Positions 1-11,079 of a stretch of 64,000 nt of DNA are shown here, piece by piece (the stretch's first letter is position 1; every line of letters starts with the position of its first letter). The stretch is taken from assembly GCA_018350325.1 (NCBI GenBank), contig JAEVLN010000009.1, positions 2,315,388 to 2,379,387 of the forward strand. Direction: 5' to 3'. The position numbers were made by a program, and so were the translations under genes. Source of the stretch: Globodera rostochiensis. Taxonomy: Eukaryota; Nematoda; Chromadorea; Rhabditida; Heteroderidae. A model generated the notes under the pieces. The model ran no database searches and had not been told where the DNA came from. It worked only from the letters and a program-made list of their open reading frames with translations.

Positions 1-575
1 TCTTTCAATTTTAATTCCTTCAAAACTTACGCCATTTGAGTCAACCATTTTCATGGCTTCCGGCACCGTATCTGCCAGCTGGTCCAAACTGTTGCCTAAT
101 TTGGTGTCGTAAGTGACAGATGGACAATTTGGCACTTGAACACTGATCGGCACATTGGCACCGTCCACGTAGCTGACGTCATACGTTTGTTTGCCGTCCG
201 CATCGAAGGTCCATTCAAACAGAGAAATTGGCGGCATGGCCGCTGACAAGCTGCAGAGTGCGTTATTCTGAACATTTCAAAAACTTTCATTTTTGAAAAT
301 CATTAAATTTAGAGGCCCTAGGCCAAAGAATTTATTGCCCACCGGTTTGTCACAGTCCGTGTTGGCCCACAAGCGTTGGGCACTGCTCACTTTCGGCACA
401 TTTTTTATTTCTGTTGCGCCTGCCGTCAAATTTACTTGCACAGCACCGGCCACAAAAATTGCAAATGGACATCCGTTGACCAAAGTGAGCTGGACACTTG
501 CACAATTAGTGACCATCGACGGCGCCGAAATTTCCGCTTGGCATTTTTTGGGAGTGCCGGTCAAGAAACATACTT
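1..575 (-). CDS. thaumatin-like protein, partial (3' end outside window)
   Basis: Minus-strand gene running off the left edge. The upstream exon (575-343) encodes a beta-rich segment with VQLTLVNGCPFAIFVAG and RLWANTDCD, matching the N-terminal strands and the R-(F/L)-W-A-x-T-x-C motif of thaumatin/PR-5 proteins. The next exon (267-31) begins NNALCS and carries SLFEWTFDADG, YDVSYVDGANVPISV and VPNCPS, the AEFTL and DVSLVDGFNLP blocks of the family. The intron (342-268) has donor GTGGGC and acceptor ATGTTCAG. A GTAAGT donor at 30-25 suggests a further exon beyond the window. No ATG or signal peptide is visible; the ORF opens after a possible acceptor near 573, so a first exon probably lies above 600. 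Thaumatin-like proteins are secreted and occur as a gene family in nematodes. Family identity is fairly secure; intactness is unknown. Confidence 0.75.
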
Positions 576-576
576 A

Positions 577-1925
577 ATGAACCCAAGATCAGATACAAAA
601 TTTTTTGTTATAACCACAGATTTTTTTTTGGCCTTTTAATATATATTTTAAATAATTATTGTATTAAGAAAACAAACATAATTATTGAAAGTTAATTAAT
701 TAAAAATAGCAAAACAGCGCAATTTACCGTTATCAGTGCTTGCATTTACTCCAAATAAATTGTTAACTGAACTTTTTTAATTAAAAATATTTTAATTTTT
801 AAACCTTGGATTATGAACAAAATTGATAAAATAAATGAAGCCATTTTCAGCATATTTAATGATATTTGCTCAAAAAACAATTTAAATAGCTCATATTTAT
901 TTAAAAAGCTACTTTTATTAGTCAAAATGGCGTTTATTGCGTAAGCTTATTTATTATTCATATGCATTAATTGAAACTTAAATTAAATAAACAAGAAAAT
1001 GCAATAATTTATTCTCATTTTGTTAAATTATGACATGACGCAAGCCTTGAAGCGTAATTATTAAGCATTTAAATTACAATTATTCTTATTTTACTCAACC
1101 GGATTTTGCACCGGGACAAGCAAGAAAGAAAGTGTAATTATTTTCCAAATAATTAAATAATAAATTGAAAAATGAAAAATGAAAAGGTTTGATATTTATA
1201 TCGGAACACATAAAAATGCGAACAATGCAATTACTGTTCGCTTTTATTAGTAAGCATTCCGGTTTGTTGTTGTCGTACTATGAAATATTTTTTTGTTTGT
1301 TTTAATTCCACCCAAAAATATGTATGACGTAATTGTAGTATTTTTTGTGTCCGTTTTTATTAGATTTCTTCAATTAATTTTAGGTGAGAAATTTTTTTAC
1401 AGATAAAAATATTTAGGATATTCAATTTAGCAATTTGCACTTTTTTTGCGGCGCATGTGTTCACGTTTAATGAATAATTGGCCAAGGAACTCACAACAAA
1501 CTTGTTGTTGATTTACAAAACCGCAAAAAAAATTATATAAACACAATTTCTGTAAAATAGTAATTACATACCCAAAAATTGAGCAATCATTCCCAAACTC
1601 GCAATATTTTTCCTCACTCACAAATCAGTCATCGCGCAATTTGCATCTTTCATGGCTCCTCTTTGAATTTCAAATTTGTGCAAATGCCTGTAAAAATCAG
1701 TTGTCCCATTGCAAATTTTTGTGCCAATCTGATCGTCATGAACGTGATAATGTAGTTGGAGTTCAAAGAAATATCGTTTTTGATATTATTTTAATGCAAT
1801 AATAAATTTATTCTCTTCAAAATTTTCATTGAATTAAACATTATTATTATTTAAAATTTTTTAAATATCCTATAAATTAAACTATTTAAAAATATTTGGT
1901 AGCTCAACCAAATTTTTTTGTCCGT
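577..1925. other. AT-rich spacer, no gene seen
   Basis: No ORF with coding character on either strand. The sequence is A/T homopolymer-rich. It presumably holds the 5' region of the thaumatin-like gene, but I cannot point to a promoter. Confidence 0.5.
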
Positions 1926-2052
1926 TCCACATAATCTCATAAATTGATTGTTTTGACCATTCGTTCGCCAACCCCTCGCTCAAAAAGAGCCCAATCCCTT
2001 GTAAACACTATTCATTGCATAGCCAGCCACTTGCGTTCGTTCTTAACCTCAA
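1926..2052. repeat. non-coding repeat, copy 1 (partner at 8268-8362)
   Basis: Shares blocks in the same order with 8268-8362: TTCCACATAATCTCA, CAACCCCTCGC, CAAAAAGAGC and GCATAGCCAGCCACTTGC. The intervals differ slightly. No ORF explains the conservation. It could be a duplicated promoter or UTR block, or the end of a mobile element. Confidence 0.55.
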
Positions 2053-2399
2053 TCATTCTCCTTAAACACATTTTATATATAAAATCAGGGCTGCAATGCA
2101 CAAAATGCTCAGTGGAAACAACAACATGCAACATCCATTTTTTAAAAACTTTGTTCGAATTTGGGTAAAGGCTTTGCTTTTTAACCATATTGATCATTTC
2201 AAATTAATTTGTTCACAATTCTGCTGCCTGCTGTCCATGGAGGATAATTTATAGACAAATAAGTTTAAATATAATAAAATGTTGAGTCATGCTTAGGGGG
2301 GGGGGTGAGCCGTGGCGTGCATGCAAAGCGGTGAAAAGTGGTTTTTTTATGCTTGAAAATGAGCAAAAAGTAGTTTATTTGGCAACAATATATTTCGTA

Positions 2400-3610
2400 T
2401 TTTTTAGCCTTCAAATTTGCTACAAAAGCAAATGGCGGGCGAATTAGTGGCTACCGGCGGAACTTCAAAGCTCGGTGGGCAATTTCGATTGGGAAAGCGT
2501 GAAAGGCCTCTTTCTGATTGTGCCGGAATTGTGGCACTTAAGGAATGACATGCCCTGAACGTCTCCAAAATCAGTGACAGAACCTTCACAATTCAGTCGA
2601 GGCGAGTCGTTTTTCGGCATAAACTTCAAAGTGTTTGTACAAAGTTTAGCGTTTTATAATAATATTTTTTCAGATTTTGGAGCAATCCGAAAAGGACTTT
2701 ATAAAGGCTCTGCATTTGGGGGCATTTATGAAATATTTTGTTGGAATGGCATTTCGCATTCTGGCACTGACCGGTTGTGGATGAGTGGAGGGTGTGCAAT
2801 GCTGAGAATAATGGTCCGATTATTTTGGAAAATGCCTGCGAAAGGCATAAATATAATAATAATTTAAATTTAATTAAATATTTTTTATACTTTTAATTTG
2901 CTACAAAAGCAAAGTTTCGACTGGATAATTTTCAAAGGTCGGACGGCGCTTTCGATCAAAAATCGGAATGAATGGGGAGGGGCTTTTTGCTGAATGTGCC
3001 AAAGTGATGGAAAGTGAAGGATGGCACGCTCTGATCATCGATGAGTGACGGAAAGGTTGCGTTCGAGTCGAGGCGAGTTAATTTATGCCAAAATGATCAA
3101 AAATGTGCCCATATTTTAGCCTTCGTTTTGGAGGCTTTTTCCACGAATTCATCAACGAAACGGCAAAAAGTAGGGCAATTCAATCTCCAAAGGTTTAAAC
3201 AATTGCAAAAAATCAAATTTAATTCATTTCGACAATTATAGCTAATGACGGACTGCTCGAAAATGAGTTTTCAATGGGATGGCACTTCAAATTTTGGCCT
3301 CGCACCTTTCTTTCAATCGGACCAAATGGCAAGAAATTGTGCAAGAAAAAGGTCAAATTTTTTGGAGGAAAACGGACTGTTTAAGCTCGAAAAAGGATGC
3401 AAAACATATTTTTTGGGGTTCAACAATTTTCAAATTAACAAATTAATGTTTTTAGCCTTCAATTTTGTTACAAAAGCAATTCCCTGTCTCCAAAATCAGT
3501 GACAGAATCTTTACGATTCAGTCGAGGCGAGTCGTATTTCGGTTCGGATAATTTTTATATGCCTGTTTTTTACAGATTTTGGGTCAATGGAAATGGACTT
3601 TTAAAATGCG
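2400..3610. repeat. three diverged copies of a ~200-bp unit (decayed gene-family DNA?)
   Basis: Each copy starts near a block like TTTGCTACAAAAGCAAA (2412, 2897, 3463) and includes GTGACAG/GTGACGG followed by GTCGAGGCGAG (2571, 3044, 3499). The copies are unevenly spaced and interrupted by different sequence. The ORFs in them are short and in conflicting frames, so if they descend from a gene it is broken. I do not recognise the family. Confidence 0.5.
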
Positions 3611-4219
3611 TTGCGTTTGAGACCAATCATTATTGGCACAATGTCAATTCCCATTTTTTTAAGTTCTCAAAGAAGATGGTCCAATTTGGCTTAATGGAAT
3701 TTTGGCAACAATATGCACACGCTCTTCGCGTTCCATTTTCTTCATCGAGCTTGGACTCCTTCAGACCTTTTGCTTTAATTTAAATTACTTCACAAGAATA
3801 AAGCATAAAATGTGGATATAACAGTGATCAGACTTCTTGAGCTCTTATTGGTCAGTTTTTCTTCATTCCTCTATCGTAACATAGAACGTATAAGGGCTTT
3901 GCACGAACTGTTGATTCACAACGTCCGAACTTTTCTGTGGTGGCAGTACACCAGCTGCCTCATACCCCAAACATTGTATTTCGTCCACTCGAATTGGATC
4001 AGTCTGACCTTCACGAAAGCCCCAAAAATTGTTTGATGTCCCTTTCCGCCTCTATATTTGCGTTTAAAAGTAGGAAAAAGATGGTAATATACTAAATTTG
4101 GTGCCACCCGTTTTTTCAAAAAATAACATTTTTATAAAATCATGCAAAACATGTTAAGAAATTTGAGCAAAATTTTAAAACGGTATTGTTTTTGTAATTT
4201 TTAAGAATTGGATAGGTTA

Positions 4220-4300
4220 TTTTTGAAAAATCCTCATTCCTAGAAAAAAAAATATGGCAAAATTGTGGTAGGTGTGGAAATATGGCAAAAATGGATAATT
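4220..4300. repeat. short tatggcaaa-type repeat, related to 30100-30830
   Basis: Contains ATATGGCAAAATTGTGG and GTGTGGAAATATGGCAA, close to the right flank of the tatggc minisatellite near 30780-30815. Probably a truncated copy of the same mobile element. Confidence 0.4.
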
Positions 4301-4564
4301 TTCAAAATAGTGAAAATTACTACTAAAAGAGGCCTTTCTGGCCTCCCTGAATTCAAATAATTTGTCTAAAATCAAGAATTTCCAAAAATCATTTTGCAAG
4401 ACTTTTCAAAAAATGTTTATTTTTTTCAAAATAGTGGGAACCAACTTTAGTATTACCAAAAACACCAAATGTAAACAACTTACAAAACATTCAAGTACGC
4501 TCAAGCTAATCATTTCTCCACTTGGATTAATTCGGCGCACTAGGCCTCCGTTTATCTAAAAACA

Positions 4565-7257
4565 TTAAATGATTTTCATTAAAAAGTAACTGAAATAATC
4601 ATAATTTACCACAATTACAGGACAATCCCAATTAACATCGCACCATGTTTTTTCGGACAGACATTTTATATCACCATAACAACCACAATCAACGTTTTCG
4701 CGTCCAAACATATTCCCACATTTAAGAACAGATCTCGGGTTCCGTTCTGGAATAAACAGGGTTTCTGGGGACGCGCACGTGCAAGAGTTCTGGAGCTCTT
4801 CATTACCTAAAAATGGCGCTAGTTTTAAGAAATAGCAACCCTTGTTAAGCGTCACTAACTCACCAGCTTCATAGTTCAGCTTGACCAAATTTGTCGGGGT
4901 GTTCAACGTGGTGAAAATGTGCGAAGAAACAATGAGGTCTGAGTTTGGCTCTTCAGATTCTATCCAATTTTTGTACTCGTTTGGCAATGGGTTACTGATT
5001 GTCCTTGGACAGCAAAGTTTCGCACCTAAAAACAAAATTTAAAAAAGACATAAAAAAAAAATGCCTTCTGCTCTCTTATCAGATCTGTATTTTACTTCTA
5101 TATATTCGGTACACGGAGCAACACATTTAAAGCGATCATTCAAATAAGTTAGTTGGAGTCGCGCCTTTTTTCCATTTGCTGGCTAAAATGCGTTAGAAAA
5201 TTTAATTATTTATATATTTGACGTAATAAAGGGCGGGGTATTTTATTTATTGAATAATCCAAAATCTAATGTTACTGAAATATAACCATAGAGCCGAAAA
5301 TTTTTTTTAAGATTTGTTTTGTTTTAATTAAAAGGGTGAACCCTACTTTAATTCTCCAAAAGCATCGGCATACAGATCCAGGATTAGTACACTTTATCTT
5401 TGGCTTAAACTCTCTGCTCCTCCAATTGGCTTCCAATTCTCTGGGAGTGTCGGTCAAATCCAAGCAATTGGAATCTAAATTTTATTTGTTAAACTAAAAG
5501 TTACGTTTAAAAATTTTTTACTCAGTTCAAGCGATTCGCAATACTGCCCACTGTACCCATCCGGACACAAGCACTTTGTGCAGTCGTTGGGGTTCAGATA
5601 CCCTCCCATTTTGCATTTGTCTGTGTGCCCTTTGCAGGAGTCTGAAATAGTGCATAGAGTTAATTTTATTATGCATATTCATAAAAAAATTAATTAAATC
5701 CAAATAAAATCACCTTGGCAATAAATTCGGTTGATGATTGCCACATCTTTAAAAGCAATTCTGTTGCGCTGGCCAATTGATTGCTGATAAAAGCGTGGCA
5801 GAGTGATCATCCCATGCGTGTTACTAAAAAAAATACCCAAGGATTAAAAATTTTATTAATTTATGCAAAGTCATTTGATTTTGAATCACCATTTAAAAGT
5901 TTATTTTTTGTTTGCTTACGTTTTGTTATTGTAAAGTCCTTTGTAATGCATGACCGAGCCAAAATCGTATGGCAGCCCAAAGTTTTCTGTGTCGTTGTAG
6001 ATGTCCGATTGCTTAAAACGAGACAAAATTAGTCCTTAAACTTGATGATTTGGTTTTAACGCGGTCTGCAGCATTCAAAATCGTGTAGCTGCGCGCATCA
6101 CTACGGCTTTGCTCATGCAGAATTCCAAGTGCATGCAACAGCTCATGTGTTGCGACCAAGGACATATTATTCTAAAAACCAAAGGATGAGTTTTTATTTT
6201 TAAATAATTTAAACACAAACTGGGCAAAAGGAATTTTTCTTCGAAAGTTGAAGTTTTTGCCAGCCGCCAATTTTGCCAATGCCAGATTTTCCACACGCAA
6301 AAACAAGGAATGATATACATATATTTATTATTTCAAATTATTCAAGGAATAGATCGCCATAAACTAGAGTAGGCCGAGACCGGGATTTTATAACGGGGAA
6401 AACTAATCAAATTCCGATCAAAAAACAGGGATTAATGGTCAAAACAACGATTTGAATTTGGAAAAACCCGGGATTTTATAAGGAGGAAAACAGTCCCAAA
6501 ATTGGAGACTTCAGTACCAGTCCCGGTCCCGGCATTAGACTTATCAGATGGCGGCTGTTTCATTTCGACAATTTCAATCCCATCTTTGCTTATTGTTGTC
6601 ATCAACAAACTTGAACCTTACGCAAGTCTCTTTCCTTTATTGGTAGATTATTACATCAATGTATTTTGCCCAAAGAAACTCACATAATTAGATCTGCTCC
6701 ATTTGTGACAGCTTTTTTCCACTCATCATAATTCAAAGGCACTGAAAATAATAACTTAATATTAAACAAAGAAAATTGCTTACAATCTTTTTTGAGAAAT
6801 TTGATCAGAATAGGGAATTCTGTCCATTTTCCATGCACAAATTTTGGGCGGTATTGCCTCGTCTTTCGGAGGCCAATTCCTGTTGCTGCCCTTCCTAAAA
6901 AATATTTAGTTTTTATTTCATTGGGTTAAAAAATTTAAATAACAATTTATTAGATTCTTAATAAATAAATCACAACTAAAACAAAGCTCACTTCGCCTTT
7001 TATTGTTGTAAATTTCGTTTATAGATGACGGTGGTTCAAGGACGGAATCCAATTCATGGCTAAAAGGATTTATATAATATTTTTTAAATAACATGCATTA
7101 TGAAGGTACGATTGTCAAGGTCAAATTCTTGGATTTATCCCATCTTTTTCATTAATATATACTGTATTTCAAAATTATTTTTTGAAAATTACCTTTCATT
7201 TAAAACATTTACGCATATGGCAATTAGTAAAAGGAAGAATATTTTGAATAAATTCAT
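4565..7257 (-). CDS. astacin-family zinc metalloprotease with EGF-like and CUB domains (probably decaying)
   Basis: Fourteen exons, read in order: 7257-7193, 7059-6992, 6894-6784, ~6726-6674, 6634-6541, ~6296-6221, 6171-6061, 6011-5920, 5823-5714, 5641-5522, 5474-5347, 5182-5065, 5025-4864, 4806-4565. Exon 1 encodes a signal peptide (MNLFKIFFLLLIAICVNVL). A basic NKRRRAA stretch may be the propeptide cleavage site. The catalytic exon has the full zinc motif HELLHALGILHEQSR, and the next exon has the Met-turn SVMHY. An EGF-like module (CTKCLCPDGYSGQYC) and a CUB domain (RCFWRIK, TYLNDRFKC, YIEVKY) follow, as in nematode NAS proteases, which are secreted and process matrix or cuticle proteins. 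Oddities: exon 5 changes frame near 6590; no AG acceptor is seen before exon 6 (CGKSGIGKIGG); a CCCGG-rich element sits in that intron; and one intron uses a GC donor. Domain calls are strong, function in this copy is doubtful. Confidence 0.88.
6366..6535. mobile_element. CCCGG-rich non-autonomous element in astacin intron
   Basis: Begins TAGAGTAGGCCGAGACCGGG and ends in inverted CAGTCCCGGTCCCGG sequence. The same TAGAGT(A/T)GG-CGGGACC start recurs at 7311 and 22673, and inverted at about 56070-56090. Exact borders and target duplication are not clear. Confidence 0.5.
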
Positions 7258-8071
7258 CTGATAAAACTAAAACTTTGTATTTCAAAATGATTTAAGAAGT
7301 AATATCGAGTAGAGTTGGACGGGACCGCGATTATTGGAAAACCGGGACCGGCCCCAAAAAAAAGTCCAGGCCAAAAAAATCAGGACTAATGGACAAAAAT
7401 AAAGATAGCAAGCGCGTGCTTAAATTTTGGAAAGATTTAGAGAACGGCCAACACAATGATTCAAGGCACGTATTAAGAAAAAATGTGGCCAAATTCGTTC
7501 CATAAAAGGTGACAAATAGAGAAAGATCAATCATCACATAGGAAATGGAAGGACAAAAGATCAGAATGAACAGCAGAAAGGTGACCGCTTTTTTGATCGT
7601 TCCATCGTCCGTGCCGATATCAATAAAATAAATTCGATCCGCAAAAAGTTTTAAATTCCTTAGTGGCGCGAGCCGAGAAAAATTCTTTTAAATAAACAAT
7701 AGAAACCAATAGAATCTTTCCAATTTATTCATGTTCTACAATGAAGATTTTGCAAACTTTACCAATTTAAGACAAAAAAATCGATCACTAATCACATCAA
7801 ATGGAACAATGATCGGAAGTGAATGTAATCCTTAATATGTATGAAATGCCGTCTTTTTACTTTCGTTAATCGATGGTTTTGCCCCATTTTTATATTTCAA
7901 TACTTGCTAATATTACTAAAACAAAATTCGGTTTAAATTCAGTCGACTGTTCGAATAATATGTCATTTCAAATAATATTTTCAATGACAAAATCATTGAT
8001 TGATTTTCACGTTAAAAATGTCCAATACCTGTTTTAAAGTCTATGCGTTCCTTCCAGTTTTGTCCATTTCA

Positions 8072-8125
8072 AAATGGTTGGTTTGGAGCATTTGCCAACG
8101 AACATCAATCTCATTTTTGTTACTT
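8072..8125 (+). pseudogene. gene fragment, copy 1 of MVGL(E/K)HLPTNIN exon
   Basis: Nearly identical over about 45 bp to 16583-16635. Read on plus it gives ATG GTT GGT TTG with peptide MVGLEHLPTNIN; the other copy reads MVGLKHLPTNINKW and stays open to a TAA. The opposite strand is also open in both (LMFVGKC). Family unknown. Probably a duplicated exon fragment. Confidence 0.4.
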
Positions 8126-8267
8126 CTTCATTGATATTTTCATTTTAATGATCATTGAATTAAATAATTATCGTAGCCGACAAATATTTTAATTTGATCA
8201 CTTTTGAGATTTCATTCGAGAATCTCGATCGTCCGGTCTCTACTATTGGATTGTAATCTCTGTGCCT

Positions 8268-8362
8268 TCCACATAATCTCAACATAAATCGATCGCAACC
8301 CCTCGCCCAAAAAGAGCTCATTTCCGTGTCATTTACTTATGCATTGCATAGCCAGCCACTTG
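8268..8362. repeat. non-coding repeat, copy 2 (partner at 1926-2052)
   Basis: Carries the same ordered blocks as 1926-2052, including CCTTCCACATAATCTCA and TTGCATAGCCAGCCACTTGC. It ends about 420 bp upstream of the secreted-protein gene at 8781, so a regulatory role is possible but unproven. Confidence 0.55.
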
Positions 8363-8780
8363 CATTCCCACTTAACCCCCATTAATTATTTATTTTCTAA
8401 AAAACTTGCTCACTCTGCCAAAGAACGAAATTTATTTTTCAAATCAATAAAAATAAAAATTTACCTCCAAAAATGTAACCAAAAATGCACGTCTAAAAAT
8501 TTTTTGATCAAATTTGTACCTTTAATGTCGATATTTATTTTTATCATTTTTGATATTTTTATAAAACTTTCAATGCATGTGAATTTATTTACCTCAGAAC
8601 CCGACCCGTGACTTTCCCGCTCCCGAGGGGTCGGGGAGCAAACCTAATAAATTGCTAATTTGAGCAAAATTTTTAATTCACGATTGGATTTATTCATATT
8701 TGACATTTTGTATTAGAATAAGTTTAGTTAATGTAAAAAAATAAATTGAAATATAAAAATAGAATTATTTTAAGTAGCAA

Positions 8781-9412
8781 ATGAATATATTCAATGTCTT
8801 ATTGCTTTTAACTGCCGTAAACGCAAATGCTTTTGTCGGAGAACCAACGTCATCAGATTTGGTTCATTTTGAAACAAATTGTAAGGAAATTGTTTTCCCG
8901 GCGGAGGTTCCCAAATTCGTGCTGAATATTTCCGCTTCGCCCTACCGGCTCGGTTGTGATGTGTACGAAAGACTTTATCAATTTGGTGAGCCGCTTCCGC
9001 CTGATTATGTAAACAGTTTGGAGGAAAGCTTTGTCAATGCATGCATGCAAGTGCCAACAATCAAATGCCAAAAGTATCTAAAAGTTACAATTAGGGATCG
9101 GTGCCGGATCGGATTCCGAGCGGATTTTTCCCGATCTGGATCCGAAATTTGATTTCACCGGTCCCTAGTTACAATGCATTTGATAAATTCAGAAAATAAA
9201 TTTAATTCAGACACACAAAGGTTTACGCATGCTACAAAAGCTCAAGAAACTGGCCCGGCAACAGTTCTATCGCAGAAGTGTGCCGTAAACATCTTGGCAT
9301 GGATTCGAATTCGAATTTTGCGGGTTTTATTGTGCAAATTTGCGTCCATCGTGAAGAACAGATGCTTATCGTTGAGTCATTCGTCAACCTCTCATTTTCG
9401 AATGAGACGTAA
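8781..9412 (+). CDS. small secreted cysteine-containing protein, unknown family
   Basis: Two exons, 8781-9073 and 9211-9412, about 164 residues. The start ATG gives a clear signal peptide (MNIFNVLLLLTAVNANA). The intron has donor GTATCTA and acceptor TTTAATTCAG. Splicing joins CQ-K to HTKVYACYKSS in frame and runs to a TAA after SFSNET. Read straight through instead, the first exon would stop inside the transposon at 9092-9167 and give a false C-terminus. Cysteines are spread through both exons (NCKEI, GCDVY, ACMQV, KCQ, ACYK, EVCRKH, QICVH), fitting a disulfide-bonded extracellular protein. I do not recognise the family; a secreted effector-like role would be speculation. Confidence 0.7.
9092..9167. 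mobile_element. 76-bp hAT-type micro-element with 8-bp target duplication
   Basis: Bounded by GTTACAAT at 9084-9091 and 9168-9175 (perfect 8-bp duplication). Ends are TAGGGATCGGTG and CACCGGTCCCTA, a 12-bp terminal inverted repeat with one mismatch. Eight-bp duplications with TAGGG/CAGGG-type ends are typical of hAT elements. It lies wholly inside the intron of the 8781 gene. Confidence 0.9.
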
Positions 9413-9515
9413 TGTAATTTAAATTTGTTATAAAAGTTAATGTTATTCATTAAGCTTCAAAAAAATATGGAATTTCTCAATTTCTCTTAATGCAATTTTA
9501 TTGGCCTTGGAAAAA

Positions 9516-11079
9516 ATGCCCATTTTCTTCATCGAATTTGGGAACGGATCACAACAAAGCGCAATTCGAGAGAAAACCGGCGGAAAAATTATTTCCGACA
9601 GTAAATGGAATAACGAAGTGAAAATAAATAAATAAATTTTAATTTTTGTATTTAATTTGTATTATTAAATACTTAAAATTATTTTAGAATGACGGCATCG
9701 GCTCCGTTCTGAATGACATTGAACCGGAAAAGATCAATGGAACTTGGGCGAAAAAGCTCCATTTTGTGCCGCCGTCGACTGATTACATGGAGATTTTTTT
9801 CCAAATTGCCAATCCCGAATTCTCGAAGCTGATCACTCGTAGAACGAATTTGATTCCCTACGAGAATAATCCAAACATAGTCAGCCAGTCCGGGAAAAAA
9901 GCAAAAATATTTATTCCATTTTAGACAAATCCCACGACCTGTGATGAGTATGGTGACGATTGTGAACCGATCCGTGTACTTTTGCTTAAGATTGAGGAAT
10001 TGGAATCGTGCCCAAATAAAAAAGAATTCCAACCCCGCGTTACGGTAGCTCCAGACGCTTTAAATTACAGAGATTCTTCTTTTACTGTAAATTACAGAGA
10101 TTCTTATTTTACTGTAAATTACAGAGATTCTTATTTTACTGTAAATTACAGAGATTCTTATTTTATTGTAAATTACAGAGATTCTTCTTTTACTGTAAAT
10201 TACAGAGATTCTTATTTTACTGTAAATTACAGAGATTCTTATTTTACTGTAAATTACAGAGATTCTTATTTTACTGTAAATTACAGAGATTCTTATTTTA
10301 CTGTAAATTACAGAGATTCTTATTTTACTGTAAATTACGGAGATTCTTATTTTACTGTAAATTACAGAGATTCTTATTTTACTGTAAATTACAGAGATTC
10401 TTATTTTACTGTAAATTACGGAGATTCTTATTTTACTGTAAATTACAGAGATTCTTATTTTACTGTAAATTACGGAGATTCTTATTTTACTGTAAATTAC
10501 AGAGATTCTTATTTTATTGTAAATTACAGAGATTCTTCTTTTACTGTAAATTACAGAGATTCTTATTTTACTGTAAATTACAGAGATTCTTATTTTACTG
10601 TAAATTACAGAGATTCTTATTTTACTGTAAATTACAGAGATTCTTATTTTACTGTAAATTACAGAGATTCTTATTTTACTGTAAATTACGGAGATTCTTA
10701 TTTTACTGTAAATTACAGAGATTCTTATTTTACTGTAAATTACGGAGATTCTTATTTTACTGTAAATTTTGCATTATTTTCAGTTTGATTTGCCGCCATG
10801 GAAACCTCCGCCGCCATTAACACAGGAATACGATCCATTCATGTACAAAGCAAGCGAAACTTTGCTTTGTGACGGCGATTTAGTTTGTGACAAGGAAGAG
10901 CTGCAAAAAATGTACAACGAAAAAAGGCTGAGTGAGTTTTTTGTTTAAATTCAATTGAATTGTGCCTAAATGTAATGATAAGAATCTAAAAAAGTGTTTC
11001 GTTAAATAATTTAAATGAATTTTAATTTAATTATTTCCAAGGATGTGGGCTTAAGCCAGAAGCAGAGGCTCGTCATTGA
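9516..11079 (+). CDS. unknown small protein gene, five exons
   Basis: Exons 9516-9617, 9688-9879, 9925-10044, 10784-10931 and 11042-11079, about 199 residues; the first three introns are phase 0 and the last is phase 1. Splice signals are good: GTGAAA/ATTTTAG, GTCAGC/CATTTTAG, GTAGCT/TATTTTCAG, GTGAGT/TTTCCAAG. Recognisable segments are KTGGKIISDSKWNNE, VPPSTDYMEIFFQIANPEF, a cysteine pair TTCDEYGDDCEPI, a proline run PPWKPPPPL, and a cysteine-bearing C-terminus (LLCDGDLVCDKEE, RCGLKPEAEARH). The cysteine pairs hint at an extracellular protein, but no signal peptide is seen at this ATG, so an upstream exon may be missing. The third intron holds a 27-bp minisatellite. Family not recognised. 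Confidence 0.6.
10062..10766 (+). repeat. 27-bp minisatellite, about 26 units, intronic
   Basis: Unit AGAGATTCTTATTTTACTGT plus AAATTAC. Variants (TTCTTCT, TACGGAG, TTTATTG) recur in a pattern that suggests blocks were duplicated together. It lies in the intron 10045-10783 of the 9516 gene. The array has no stop codon in the frame of the upstream exon and would encode a 9-residue repeat (NYRDSYFTV) if retained. Confidence 0.95.

Larger units (their letters stand above)
7258..8780. other. spacer with transposon ends and repeats
   Basis: No gene. Holds a TAGAGTTGGACGGGACCG element end at 7311, a gene-like fragment at 8072-8125 (shared with 16583-16635), an AATCTCGATCGTCC...TCTCTA end at 8220-8243 related to the 60-bp element at 55712, and the second copy of the non-coding repeat at 8268-8362. 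The 5' flank of the 8781 gene is AT-rich. Confidence 0.5.

Noticed and set aside
9982..10788. 268-codon ORF of NYRDSYFTV repeats as a repeat protein gene
   Set aside because: A donor at 10045 and acceptor at 10783 remove the array and join two non-repetitive exons in phase, so the array is better explained as intron.
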